Source: an uncultured Clostridia bacterium
GTDB taxonomy: Bacteria; Bacillota; Clostridia; Christensenellales; Pumilibacteraceae
Assembly (NCBI GenBank): GCA_947066105.1
Contig: CAMSYM010000002.1
Span: forward strand, 148,390-212,389
Length of the DNA: 64,000 bases
Direction of reading: 5' to 3'
The position numbers and the translations under genes were made by a program. This document shows, piece by piece, positions 22,792-32,405 of the stretch; the first letter of the stretch is position 1, and every line of letters starts with the position of its first letter. Under the pieces are notes generated by a model. That model worked only from the letters and a program-made list of their open reading frames with translations, was not told the origin of the DNA and did no database searches.

Positions 22792-24048
22792 ATGGCAACA
22801 AAAGTATTCGACAGCGGCTTGACCGTTACGGTAGAGGAAAACCCCGCACTGCGCTCGGTGTGTTGCGGCATAATGGTCGGCGCGGGCAGCGCGTACGAAA
22901 CCGCCGAGAACAACGGTATTTCGCATTTTATAGAACACGTCAATTTCAAAGGCACGGAACGGCGCACGGCGCAAGACATCGTGTCGGAGTTCGACAGGGT
23001 GGGCGCGTCGTTCAATGCGTTCACGGGCAAGGAATATACCTGCTATTACTTTAAATCGATAGACGAAACGCTCGAAACTTGCTTCAACGTTTTGTGCGAT
23101 CTGTTTTTGCATTCCAAGTACGATAAAGCGGAGCTCGACCGCGAGCGCAAGGTGATACTCGCCGAGATCAATATGAGCAAGGACGATCCCGACGGCGTGT
23201 GTTCGGACGTGCTGTACGGCACGGCGTTCAAAAACGGATCGCTCGGCATGGAGATACTCGGCACTAAGGAAAACGTAGCGCGGTTCGGCAAAGCGGATAT
23301 CGACGCGTACAAAAAGATCAATTACGTGCCGAGCAATACCGTCGTGGCGTTTGCGGGCAATATCACCGTCGACGGCGCGGTCGCGCTCGTCGAAAAATAC
23401 ATGCCGGAGCTTGTCCGTGCGTCGTATTCGCCGCCGCGCACGCTCGAAAAACAAACGTTTTGTTCGGGCTACGGCGAGTTCATCCGCGATTACGAACAGA
23501 CCGAAATATCCATTTCGTTCCCTGCGTTCGAGTACGGCAACGCCTGCGCCGAAACGTTGTCTGCGATAGATTGCTTGTTCGGAAGCGGCATGAGTTCGCG
23601 GCTGTTCCAGAGATTGCGCGAAAAAATGGGCTTGGTATACAGCGTGTACACTTCGCCGTGGTTGGGCAAGACCAACGGTATGTTTTCGGTATGCGCCAAC
23701 GTCAATGTGGAAAACGTAGCGCCCGCCGTGGAAGCGATAAAAAACGAAATAGACATTCTCGTGCGCGACGGCGTTACCGACGAGGAGACCGAAAAAGCGA
23801 AAATGCAACTCAAAGTCGCGACTCTGTTCGGCAAAGAAAACACGCTCTCGTATATGCATTCGCTCATGCGTCGACGCATATTGCTCGGCATCGACAGGAG
23901 CATAGACGAATTGATAGCGCGGATCGAAGGCGTGACTACCGATAAAATAAACGCGCTCGCGCGCGACATGTTCGCGCAAAAAGCGGCGATAGCGTATGCG
24001 GGCAAAAAGGCGCCCGAACGCATAGACAAGGTTTTTTACAAGGAGTAA
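22792..24048 (+). CDS. M16 family (pitrilysin/insulinase-like) zinc peptidase (YmxG/MlpA-like)
   Basis: HFIEHVNFKGTERR (HxxEH) motif; pnp-linked synteny. Confidence 0.92.
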   Translation: MATKVFDSGLTVTVEENPALRSVCCGIMVGAGSAYETAENNGISHFIEHVNFKGTERRTAQDIVSEFDRVGASFNAFTGKEYTCYYFKSIDETLETCFNVLCDLFLHSKYDKAELDRERKVILAEINMSKDDPDGVCSDVLYGTAFKNGSLGMEILGTKENVARFGKADIDAYKKINYVPSNTVVAFAGNITVDGAVALVEKYMPELVRASYSPPRTLEKQTFCSGYGEFIRDYEQTEISISFPAFEYGNACAETLSAIDCLFGSGMSSRLFQRLREKMGLVYSVYTSPWLGKTNGMFSVCANVNVENVAPAVEAIKNEIDILVRDGVTDEETEKAKMQLKVATLFGKENTLSYMHSLMRRRILLGIDRSIDELIARIEGVTTDKINALARDMFAQKAAIAYAGKKAPERIDKVFYKE

Positions 24049-24052
24049 CGAA

Positions 24053-24445
24053 ATGGATACGACCGAAAAACAGGGCAAGCAAGAGGACAAGCTCGACGTG
24101 CTGTTCCGCATGCAGGCGGGGCTGGACGCTTACATACGCGAAAAGCGCGAGCTTGATTTTACCAAAGGCGAATGGGTGTGCAAAAAGGCGCTCGCGCTCA
24201 TTGTCGAGCTGGGCGAAGTGGTAGACGAAGCCAAGTATAAATGGTGGAAAAACAATACAGAGATAGACGACGCAAAACTCAAAGAGGAAATAGTCGACGT
24301 ATTGCATTTCTTTTTGGGCATGTGCATTGACAGCGGCATGACGAGCGACGAATTGTTCGATATTTATCTCAAAAAGAACAAGGAAAACTACGACCGTCAA
24401 AACGGCTTGTCGCAAAAAACGGGATACGAGATAAATAAGAAATGA
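24053..24445 (+). CDS. All-alpha dimeric dUTPase / NTP pyrophosphohydrolase-like protein
   Basis: ELGEVVDEAKYKWWKNN and LKEEIVDVLHFFLGMCIDSGMT match the ExxE...ExxD layout of the dUTPase_2 family. Confidence 0.8.
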   Translation: MDTTEKQGKQEDKLDVLFRMQAGLDAYIREKRELDFTKGEWVCKKALALIVELGEVVDEAKYKWWKNNTEIDDAKLKEEIVDVLHFFLGMCIDSGMTSDELFDIYLKKNKENYDRQNGLSQKTGYEINKK

Positions 24446-24488
24446 TTTGCGGTCCGCACTCAGGAATGATTTGCGGTCCGCACTCAGG
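24441..24488. repeat. Perfect tandem duplication of a 24-bp unit (AATGATTTGCGGTCCGCACTCAGG x2)
   Basis: Read directly; each unit holds the near-palindrome TGCGG-T-CCGCA. Confidence 0.95.
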
Positions 24489-24676
24489 ATCGCCGATCGA
24501 TATCGATGATTATATCCGCACGTCGCGCTTGTTTTTAGGCATGCGGTAAAAGCGAGCGTTCGGGCAAATTTTGAGCCGATACGTCGTGCATTGTGCAGGA
24601 TAAAAACAGCGGTGTGAGGCGTTTACGACGACGCGAAACGGCGTACGTCGCAATATATCGTATGATAAGAAAAAAC

Positions 24677-24705
24677 GACAGCGGTCAATAACATTGACCG
24701 CTGTC
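24677..24705 (-). terminator. Rho-independent terminator of the PP2C-kinase operon
   Basis: GACAGCGGTCAAT...ATTGACCGCTGTC; followed by CGTTTTTTCTT on the minus strand. Confidence 0.88.
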
Positions 24706-24717
24706 GCGTATACGAAA

Positions 24718-26184
24718 TTATTTCTTTTTAAACAGTTTGGAAAATATACTGCCGCTTTTTGTTTTGGTCGTCGTGATCGCGTCCTGTTTGGCTTTTGGAT
24801 CGGCGGACGGCTTTTCGGCGACGCTCTGTTTAGCCGCAGGCGTCGATTTTGCCGTTCTGCTCGTCGCCGGCGGCGTTTTGGGCGCGGCGGCTTTTTGCGT
24901 AGAAGCGGGCGTTGCGGCTTTTGCCGTACTCGGCTTGGCGGATCGCGCGGCGGCGGGCTGTTGCTTATCCGCCGAAGTCGCGCCCGTCGTTGCGGCTTTG
25001 CCGCTCGTTGCGCGGGCTGACGATGCGGACGGCGTTTGGCGCGCCGCGCCGCTCTTTGCCTGCGCCGTTTGTTTCGCGGCGGGTTGCGGTTTTTCGGGTT
25101 CGGGCGGAGTTATGCCCGTAGCGGTGCGGGGGATAGCCGTCTTTTTGGGCGCGGTCGCGGCGGGCGGCGGAGTAGCCACCGATACCGCTTTACGCGGAGC
25201 GCGCGGGTTGTACAGCCCGTTTATCATGCTTTGAACGTCGGGATGACGTTTTTTTCTGTCTACGGCAAGACATTTCATGAGCGCGTTTTCGACGCCCGCA
25301 TCGATAGCAATGCCTAATTCGGACGGGCGTTTTATGGCTTCCTTGCCCATCATGACGCGTATGGATTCCGGCGGGAGCGTTCCCGTTATCGCGTAGTATA
25401 TAGTCACGCCCAATGCATACACGTCCGTCCACGGTCCTTGCTCGCCGTGCGTGTCGTACTGTTCGGGCGGGGCAAAGCCTTGTTTTAACACGATAGACAT
25501 CGATTTGCCGTCGGGATTGCTGTATTTTGCCGCGCCGAAGTCGATGAGCTTGACTTCATTGAATTTTGTGATAAGTATATTGTCGGGCGATATATCGCGG
25601 TGGATAAGCCCTATTTTATGTACCTGCGTCAACGATTCCATGACGGGGCGCATGATGGTAAGCACTTCGTCGACGGGGAGCTTGCCGCCCTTGCGTTGCA
25701 GATACTTTTTGAGCGACACGCCGTCGAGAAACTCCATGACTATATACGCCGTGCCGTTGGCGGAAAAGAAGTCGCGCACGTTGACTACGCCCGCGAGATT
25801 TTTTATCTTGGCGAGCGCACGCGCTTCTTCCACGAAACGTTTGAGTCCGCGATTGCTCGCGGCTTGGTTCTGCTTGGAATTGATTATTACCTGATTGACG
25901 CCGGCTACGCGCGTAACATAGCCCGACGGGAAGTATTCCTTGACCGCGACCTTGATGCCCTGTTGAAGATCCCACGCCATGTACGTTATGCCGAACCCGC
26001 CTTCGCCGAGCGCTTTGCCTATAAGGTAACGGTTTTGCGTGCCTATAACGGTGCGCTGGGGCAGGTGATGCGGCGGCGACGGGGAATCGTCCGCCTTGTG
26101 GTGGCAGTTCATACATACGCGGTTGGAGTCGAGATCGCCGAAGCAGTATAAGCATATGTTTTTATTGGTTCTGATCCTTGCCAT
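24718..26184 (-). CDS. Serine/threonine protein kinase with N-terminal zinc ribbon and Ala/Pro/Lys-rich C-terminal tail
   Basis: CLYCFGDLDSNRVCMNC zinc ribbon; GEGGFGITY P-loop, VAVKEYF, HRDISPDNILI, DFGAAK; tail ends GSIFSKLFKKK. Confidence 0.92.
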   Translation of the reverse strand: MARIRTNKNICLYCFGDLDSNRVCMNCHHKADDSPSPPHHLPQRTVIGTQNRYLIGKALGEGGFGITYMAWDLQQGIKVAVKEYFPSGYVTRVAGVNQVIINSKQNQAASNRGLKRFVEEARALAKIKNLAGVVNVRDFFSANGTAYIVMEFLDGVSLKKYLQRKGGKLPVDEVLTIMRPVMESLTQVHKIGLIHRDISPDNILITKFNEVKLIDFGAAKYSNPDGKSMSIVLKQGFAPPEQYDTHGEQGPWTDVYALGVTIYYAITGTLPPESIRVMMGKEAIKRPSELGIAIDAGVENALMKCLAVDRKKRHPDVQSMINGLYNPRAPRKAVSVATPPPAATAPKKTAIPRTATGITPPEPEKPQPAAKQTAQAKSGAARQTPSASSARATSGKAATTGATSADKQQPAAARSAKPSTAKAATPASTQKAAAPKTPPATSRTAKSTPAAKQSVAEKPSADPKAKQDAITTTKTKSGSIFSKLFKKK

Positions 26185-26188
26185 ATCG

Positions 26189-26938
26189 TCAGTCTTTTAC
26201 CATCGCGACTATCGCGGAATAATTATCGTTGAACTTGGTCACTCGCGCGAGCAGGCGTTGCTCCATTTTGGCGATCGCCTCTTCGGGCGTTTGCGAAGAT
26301 GCGAGATCCTCTTCCATTTCTTCTTCGTACACGTATTCCCAAAACCCGTCGGTGCAGAGTATGAACGCGTCGCCGCTCTTTAACGGCGTGTTGTAAATAT
26401 CGCAGTCGGGCGGAATGTAATAGTCCGAGCCGAGCACGCGCGTGAGCTTGTTTTGATCCTTGTCGGAGCGAATGTCGCGGAGCGGGATCTTGCCCATTTC
26501 CACCGAGATCTGCGAAAGCGAGTGATCGCGCGTTTGAAAGTGCAGTTTATTGCCCGTAAACAAATAAATGCGCGTGTCGCCTATGTGCGAAATGACCGTC
26601 GATTTGTAATCGGTTGTCACGCACGCGACGGTGGTGCAGGACGACCGTATCTTGGGGTTTTTTTCTTTTTCGTCCACCACGTGATTGTGCGCGGATTGTA
26701 TGTAGCTTTGGCAAAATTCGGGTTTGACGGCACGCGCGGGATCGAGCTGTTTGACTTGCGAGTACGCCTCGATTATCTTGGTCGCGCAAATACGACTGGC
26801 GACCTCACTGCCGTAGTACGAGCCGAGCCCGTCGCAGACGACAAGGCATGCGCCGTCGGGCGCGACTATGAGATCGAGATAGTCCTGATTGTATTCGCGT
26901 CCGCCTTGCTTGCATATGGAACTTGTAAGTAGTTTCAT
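26189..26938 (-). CDS. PP2C-family protein phosphatase
   Basis: MKLLTSSICKQGGREYNQDYLDLIVAPDGACLVVCDGLGSYYGSEVAS...VISHIGDTRIYLF...CTDGFWE; adjacent to the kinase in one operon. Confidence 0.9.
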   Translation of the reverse strand: MKLLTSSICKQGGREYNQDYLDLIVAPDGACLVVCDGLGSYYGSEVASRICATKIIEAYSQVKQLDPARAVKPEFCQSYIQSAHNHVVDEKEKNPKIRSSCTTVACVTTDYKSTVISHIGDTRIYLFTGNKLHFQTRDHSLSQISVEMGKIPLRDIRSDKDQNKLTRVLGSDYYIPPDCDIYNTPLKSGDAFILCTDGFWEYVYEEEMEEDLASSQTPEEAIAKMEQRLLARVTKFNDNYSAIVAMVKD

Positions 26939-26972
26939 AATAACTCCGTGTGGTTGAAACTGTATATCATAC

Positions 26973-27001
26973 ATTATATAGTATGCGCGCCGTTTAGTCA
27001 A
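26973..27001 (-). promoter_or_regulatory. Sigma-A promoter for PP2C-kinase operon
   Basis: Minus strand TTGACT - 17 bp - TATAAT. Confidence 0.75.
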
Positions 27002-27212
27002 GGATTTTTGGAATTATGTGCGAATAATTCGACCGTATATCGAGCGCGTGTCGTATAAACCGCGTAAATACGCAGATCGCGTTGCCGATCGCGACTCAGG
27101 TATGCGGTTGCGCCGATGCAAGCGTTTGAAATATCTGATACGAGTTTGCTTAAAACGCTCGCGGGATAGTTTTCGCGGCTTTTATCGTACGGCAAAACGC
27201 CCGTTAAAATAA

Positions 27213-27242
27213 TTGACAAATAAGCCGTGTGTGTATTATAAT
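27213..27242 (+). promoter_or_regulatory. Sigma-A promoter for pur cluster
   Basis: TTGACA - 18 bp - TATAAT upstream of purE. Confidence 0.8.
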
Positions 27243-27270
27243 TGAGATATACGTTATGCGCGAGGTAACA

Positions 27271-27765
27271 ATGCTCAAAGTCGCAATAGTTTTAGGCTCG
27301 AAATCGGATTTCGACAAGGTACGACCGGCGCTCGAAATTTTCGATAAATTCGGCGTGCCGTACGAGGCTCGCATATTGAGCGCGCACCGTACGCCCGACG
27401 AAGCGCACGCTTTTGCGGCGTCCGCCCGTAAAAACGGGTTCGGCGCGATAATAGCGGTGGCGGGCAAGGCGGCGCATCTCGGCGGCGTGCTTGCCGCGGC
27501 GACAACTCTTCCCGTAGTGGCGTTGCCTGTTTCGACATCGTTTCTCGACGGATTGGACAGCGTGCTTTCCATACTGCCTATGCCGAGCGGCGTGCCCGTT
27601 GCGGTGATGGGCGTAAACGCGGGCGCAAACGCCGCGTTGTTCTGCGTGAGAATGCTTGCCGCGACCGATGCGGAGCTTGATAGAAAATACGAACGATATG
27701 TTTGCGAGATGAAAGAGAAAACGCTCGCCGACGACAAAGAACTGCAAAAACTTCTCGGCAAATAG
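27271..27765 (+). CDS. purE: N5-carboxyaminoimidazole ribonucleotide mutase
   Basis: VAIVLGSKSDFDKVRPALEIFDKFGVPYEARILSAHRTPD; GKAAHLGGVLAAATTLPVVALP. Confidence 0.96.
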   Translation: MLKVAIVLGSKSDFDKVRPALEIFDKFGVPYEARILSAHRTPDEAHAFAASARKNGFGAIIAVAGKAAHLGGVLAAATTLPVVALPVSTSFLDGLDSVLSILPMPSGVPVAVMGVNAGANAALFCVRMLAATDAELDRKYERYVCEMKEKTLADDKELQKLLGK

Positions 27766-27830
27766 ATCGGCAACAGGTCGGTCGAACGAAAATCCGAAAA
27801 ACGTATTCCGAATTTAAAAGGAGTTGCATA

Positions 27831-28544
27831 ATGCAAGTCGAACAAAAGGAACAACTGTACGAAGGCAAAGCCAAAAAGGTTTACGCCACGAGCGACCCCG
27901 ATTTGGTGATAGTCGATTATAAAGACGACGCGACGGCGTTTAACGGTCTTAAAAAAGGCACTATCGTCGGTAAGGGCGTAGTCAACAACAGGATGAGCAA
28001 TTATCTTATGAAAATGCTCGCCGAACACGGTATCGAAACGCATTTGGTCGAAGAACTCGACGACCGTCGCACGCTCGTCAAGCACGTCGAGATCGTTCCG
28101 CTCGAAGTCATCATGCGCAATATCGTCGCAGGGTCTTTGAGCAAGCGCACGGGCAAGCCCGAAGGCGAAGTTCCGTCGACGCCCGTACTCGAACTGTACT
28201 ACAAGTCGGACGAGCTTGGCGATCCCATGATAAATTCCGATCATGCGCTCGCTTTCGGTTGGGCGACGCGTGACGAACTCGACCAAATAGAAAAAATGGC
28301 GCGCAAGATAAACGACGTGCTTAAAAAGTTCTTTGCGGGCGTAGGCGTCGATCTTGTCGACTTCAAAATAGAGTTCGGCAGATACAAAGGCAAGATAATA
28401 CTCGCCGACGAGATAAGCCCCGATACGTGCAGGTTCTGGGACAGCAAGACCAAAGAAAAACTCGATAAAGACAGATTCCGTCGCGATATGGACGACGTCG
28501 AAGGCGCATACCACGAAATGATGAAGCGTCTGGGATTAAAATAA
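27831..28544 (+). CDS. purC: Phosphoribosylaminoimidazole-succinocarboxamide (SAICAR) synthase
   Basis: LYEGKAKKVYATSDPDLVIVDYKDDATAFNG; VPLEVIMRNIVAGSL. Start at 27831 after AAAAGGAG. Confidence 0.97.
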   Translation: MQVEQKEQLYEGKAKKVYATSDPDLVIVDYKDDATAFNGLKKGTIVGKGVVNNRMSNYLMKMLAEHGIETHLVEELDDRRTLVKHVEIVPLEVIMRNIVAGSLSKRTGKPEGEVPSTPVLELYYKSDELGDPMINSDHALAFGWATRDELDQIEKMARKINDVLKKFFAGVGVDLVDFKIEFGRYKGKIILADEISPDTCRFWDSKTKEKLDKDRFRRDMDDVEGAYHEMMKRLGLK

Positions 28545-28662
28545 TAAAACAAGGCGCGTAGTGTATACGCGCTTTATTAATTATCGAGCTAACGCAAACG
28601 CTTGCGCGACGTGTTGCTCGTTATGTCGTATATTACGTAATCACACAATCAAGGAAAAATAC

Positions 28663-29691
28663 ATGGACAACGATCAAAAAAAGATAACCTACGCCGATGC
28701 CGGCGTGGATGTGAACCGCGGTTACGACGTGGTCAAAAAGATCAAGGCGCACGCCGCGTCGACGTTCAATAAAAACGTCTTGCAGGGCTTGGGCAGTTTC
28801 GGCGGGTTTTACTCGCTTGACGGCGAAAACGGCGACGTTTTGGTCGCGGGTACGGACGGAGTCGGTACAAAGCTCAAATACGCGTTCTTGTCGGGCAAAA
28901 ACGATACAGTCGGTATCGACTGCGTGGCTATGTGCGTGAACGACATTGTATGTCAGGGCGCAAAGCCGTTGCTGTTTTTGGACTACATAGCGACGGGACG
29001 CATAAATCCCGATACCGTGGCGGACGTAGTTAAGGGTATCGCCGACGGTTGCAGTCAGGCGGGTTGCGCGCTCGTCGGCGGCGAAACGGCGGAAATGCCG
29101 AGCATGTACGGCGCGGGCGAGTACGACCTTGCGGGGTTTTCCGTCGGTATAGTCAAGCGCGACAAGATAATCAACGGCGCGACGATAACGCCGGGTTGCG
29201 CTCTTGTCGGGCTTGCTTCGAGCGGATTGCATTCCAACGGGTTCTCGTTGGTGCGGCGTTTGCTCGGCGAGGACGTGGAAAAGCTCGAAGCGGACAAGTC
29301 GATAGGCGGTTCGCTGTTGGACGTGATCCTTACGCCCACGCATATCTACGTTAAAAACGTGCTTGCGCTGTGCGGCGAGTTCGATATTTTGGGTATAGCC
29401 AATATTACGGGCGGCGGATTTATAGAGAATATCCCGCGCATATTCCCGAACGGTATCGGTTGTAAGGTCGATATAAGATCGTTCCCGCGCCCCGATATTT
29501 TTTCGTTGCTTGCCGAAAAGTCCAAGCTTTCGGACGCCGAGCTTTACAACGCCTTCAATATGGGTATCGGCATGGTGCTTTGCGTCAAGGATACCGACGC
29601 GGACGCGCTTGTCAAACGCGCGAACGCACTGGGCGAAAAAGCGTACGTCATAGGCGAAACGATCGCGGGCAGCGGAGTGATGCTGAGTTGA
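28663..29691 (+). CDS. purM: Phosphoribosylformylglycinamidine cyclo-ligase (AIR synthetase)
   Basis: ITYADAGVDVNRGYDVVKKIK; GTDGVGTKLKYAF; LVGGETAEMPSMY. Confidence 0.97.
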   Translation: MDNDQKKITYADAGVDVNRGYDVVKKIKAHAASTFNKNVLQGLGSFGGFYSLDGENGDVLVAGTDGVGTKLKYAFLSGKNDTVGIDCVAMCVNDIVCQGAKPLLFLDYIATGRINPDTVADVVKGIADGCSQAGCALVGGETAEMPSMYGAGEYDLAGFSVGIVKRDKIINGATITPGCALVGLASSGLHSNGFSLVRRLLGEDVEKLEADKSIGGSLLDVILTPTHIYVKNVLALCGEFDILGIANITGGGFIENIPRIFPNGIGCKVDIRSFPRPDIFSLLAEKSKLSDAELYNAFNMGIGMVLCVKDTDADALVKRANALGEKAYVIGETIAGSGVMLS

Positions 29692-29800
29692 ATTCGGAAT
29701 GCGGAATTGATGGTCGATTAAGAATGCAGAATTAAGAATTAATGGCAATTAAGAATTCGCAATGCGTAATTGTATGACCGCTACGCGGTGAAAAATAGAC
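29690..29800. repeat. Dispersed intergenic repeat (AATTCGGAATGCGGAATT / GACCGCTACGCGGTG type) between purM and purN
   Basis: Shares AATTCGGAAT..., TTAAGAATT and GACCGCTACGCGGTG modules with 30434-30560, 32225-32320 and 41460-41980. Confidence 0.7.
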
Positions 29801-29848
29801 ATATAATAACGTTTGCCGATAGGCAAGCAAAAAACACGGAGCAAAAAT

Positions 29849-30433
29849 TTGAAAAACATAGCGGTAATGTTTTCGGGCAACGGCACCGATTTTCAAGCTC
29901 TTATAGACGGCGAGAAAAACGGCGCGTTCGACGGAAAAATAGTCGTTGCGATTTCGAGCAATAACGAAGCGTACGGCATTCGGCGCGCCAAGGCGGCGGG
30001 CATTCCTTGTTTTGTGTGTCGCAAGACCGATTTTCGCGATACCGTCGCGCGCGACAATGCCGTGCTCGAAATATTTTTAAAGTACAACGTCGAGCTGATC
30101 GTGCTTGCCGGGTATCTCGGCATTCTCACTTCGCCGCTGATCGACAATTATAAACGTCGCATAATCAATATCCATCCGGCGTTGTTGCCTAAGTTCGGCG
30201 GCAAAGGCATGTACGGGCTTAACGTGCATAAAGCCGTTATCGCGGCGGGCGAGAAAAAAAGCGGTGCGACCGTACACTATTCCGACGGCGGTATCGATAC
30301 GGGCGATATAATCTTACAACGCGCGCTCGACGTTTTGCCGAGCGATACGCCCGAAAGCCTGCAACAACGAATTCTCAACGAGATAGAACACCCGTTGCTG
30401 GTGGAAGCGGTGTCAAAGCTGTGTAAAGAATGA
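29849..30433 (+). CDS. purN: Phosphoribosylglycinamide formyltransferase
   Basis: IAVMFSGNGTDFQALIDG; NIHPALLPKFGGKGMYG. Probable TTG start at 29849 after CACGGAG (ORF track ATG at 29813). Confidence 0.93.
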   Translation: MKNIAVMFSGNGTDFQALIDGEKNGAFDGKIVVAISSNNEAYGIRRAKAAGIPCFVCRKTDFRDTVARDNAVLEIFLKYNVELIVLAGYLGILTSPLIDNYKRRIINIHPALLPKFGGKGMYGLNVHKAVIAAGEKKSGATVHYSDGGIDTGDIILQRALDVLPSDTPESLQQRILNEIEHPLLVEAVSKLCKE

Positions 30434-30560
30434 TCGCGTAATGACGGTCGAATTAAATTCGGAATTCGGAAGGCTGAATTCGGAATTAAGGACGATTAAG
30501 AATGCGTGATTGCGGTCGATCGATCGTTTGTCATTCCGAGCGAAGCGAGAAATTACAACA
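30434..30560. repeat. Dispersed intergenic repeat between purN and purH
   Basis: AAATTCGGAATTCGGAAGGCTGAATTCGGAATTAAGGA and GTCATTCCGAGCGAAGCGAGAAAT modules. Confidence 0.7.
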
Positions 30561-30598
30561 TTATCAATAACAAAATAAACCTTTGGAGATAAATAAAC

Positions 30599-32227
30599 AT
30601 GGCAGTAAAAGCAACGAAACGCGCTCTGGTGAGCGTAAGCGACAAGACGGGCATAATCGAGTTTTGCCAAAAACTGGAAAAGCTCGGTTACGAGATAGTG
30701 TCGACGGGCGGCACGCTGAAAACGCTTAAAGACAACGGAGTCAAGGCGATATCCATATCGGACGTCACCGGCTTTAAAGAGTGCTTGGACGGGCGCGTAA
30801 AAACGTTGCACCCCGCCGTGCATGCGGGGCTTTTGGCGCGACGCGACGAAAAAGAACACATGGACAGCCTTAAAGAAATGGGCTACCGCACGATCGATCT
30901 TGTCGCGGTCAATCTTTACCCGTTTAAGCAGACTATTCAAAAGCCGAACGTTACGCTCGAAGAGGCTATCGAAAACATCGATATCGGCGGACCTACCATG
31001 CTCCGCAGTGCGGCTAAGAATTACCGCGACGTGCTTGTCGTTTGCGAGCCTGCCGACTATGCCGAGGTGCTTGAACGCATAGAAAAAGGCACGGACGATC
31101 AAACGTTCCGTTTGAGCCTTTCGTACAAGGTCTACCGTCATACCGCGGCGTACGACTCGCTTATTTCGTCGTACATGCAAAGGCTGTTGGGTATTGAGTT
31201 CCCCGAACACATAACGTTCGCATACGATAAGGCGCAGGACATGCGCTACGGCGAGAACCCGCAACAAACGGCTGTGTTTTATAAAGAACAGCTTCCGCGC
31301 GCGGGCGCGCTCACTTCCGCGGAACAGCTCTGGGGCAAGGAGCTTTCCTATAACAATATCAACGACGCAAACGGCGCGCTCGAACTTCTCAAAGAATTCG
31401 ACGGCATTCCCGCCGTGGTCGCTTGCAAGCATGCCAATCCGTGCGGCGTCGGCACGGGAAAAAGCGTATACGAGGCGTATATGCGCGCGTACGAATCCGA
31501 TCCCGTTTCGGTGTTCGGCGGCATACTCGCGATAAACGGCACGGTCGATGCTGCGACTGCGACCGAGATAAATAAGATCTTCATCGAGATCGTCATGGCG
31601 TCCGACTATACGAAGGATGCGCTCGAAATACTCGAAAGCAAAAAGAATATACGGCTTTTGAAGATCGCCGACATCACGGCAAAGCGCGCGGACACCGCGT
31701 ACGATATGAAAAAGGTGTACGGCGGTCTGCTCGTCCAACAGTACGACGAAACGCTTATAGCGGGCGAAGACATGAAATTGTTCTCGACCAAAGCGGAAGT
31801 GATAACAGGACAAATGATCAACGGTAAGACCAAAGTTGTGTACTGTAACGGCGTGGTGACCGATCGCATGCCGACGAAGGAAGAGATCGATGCGCTCATG
31901 TTCAACTGGAAGGTCGTCAAGCACACCAAGTCCAACGCCATAGTGATAGGCAAACAGGGCAGGACGACGGGTATAGGTATGGGACAGACCAACCGTATTT
32001 GGGCGGCGAAACAGGCGATCGAGCATGCGGCAGGCGAAGCGAAAGGTTCGGTCATGGCGAGCGATGCGTTTTTCCCGTTCGACGACGTTGTACACGAGGC
32101 GGTCAAGGCGGGCATTACCGCCATAATCCAGCCGGGCGGATCGTTGCGCGATGCGGATTCTGTCAAAGCCGCGAACGACGCGGGCATAGCTATGGTGTTC
32201 GTGGGCGACAGGCACTTTAAACATTAA
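30599..32227 (+). CDS. purH: Bifunctional AICAR transformylase / IMP cyclohydrolase
   Basis: RALVSVSDKTGIIEFCQKLEKLGYEIVSTGGTLKTL; RYGENPQQTAVFY. Confidence 0.97.
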   Translation: MAVKATKRALVSVSDKTGIIEFCQKLEKLGYEIVSTGGTLKTLKDNGVKAISISDVTGFKECLDGRVKTLHPAVHAGLLARRDEKEHMDSLKEMGYRTIDLVAVNLYPFKQTIQKPNVTLEEAIENIDIGGPTMLRSAAKNYRDVLVVCEPADYAEVLERIEKGTDDQTFRLSLSYKVYRHTAAYDSLISSYMQRLLGIEFPEHITFAYDKAQDMRYGENPQQTAVFYKEQLPRAGALTSAEQLWGKELSYNNINDANGALELLKEFDGIPAVVACKHANPCGVGTGKSVYEAYMRAYESDPVSVFGGILAINGTVDAATATEINKIFIEIVMASDYTKDALEILESKKNIRLLKIADITAKRADTAYDMKKVYGGLLVQQYDETLIAGEDMKLFSTKAEVITGQMINGKTKVVYCNGVVTDRMPTKEEIDALMFNWKVVKHTKSNAIVIGKQGRTTGIGMGQTNRIWAAKQAIEHAAGEAKGSVMASDAFFPFDDVVHEAVKAGITAIIQPGGSLRDADSVKAANDAGIAMVFVGDRHFKH

Positions 32228-32395
32228 ATTCGGAATTCGGAAAGCGGAATCGACCGTAATCAAGAATTAAGGACAATTAAGAATATGTAATTGATCGACC
32301 GCTTTGCGGCGATTAAGAAAAGCGATCCCGATCACCGTTATCACATCTGTTCTTTTTGTCATGCTGGCGAAGGAAGATCTCAACCTTATACATAT
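32225..32395. repeat. Dispersed intergenic repeat between purH and purD
   Basis: AAATTCGGAATTCGGAAAGCGGAAT, GACCGCTTTGCGGCG and GTCATGCTGGCGAAGGAAGATCTCAAC modules. Confidence 0.65.
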
Positions 32396-32405
32396 CGGAG
32401 TTTAA

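Noticed and set aside
27002-27212. Possible purine riboswitch upstream of purE
   Set aside because: No recognisable purine riboswitch core was seen, and this stretch lies upstream of the consensus promoter at 27213-27242.
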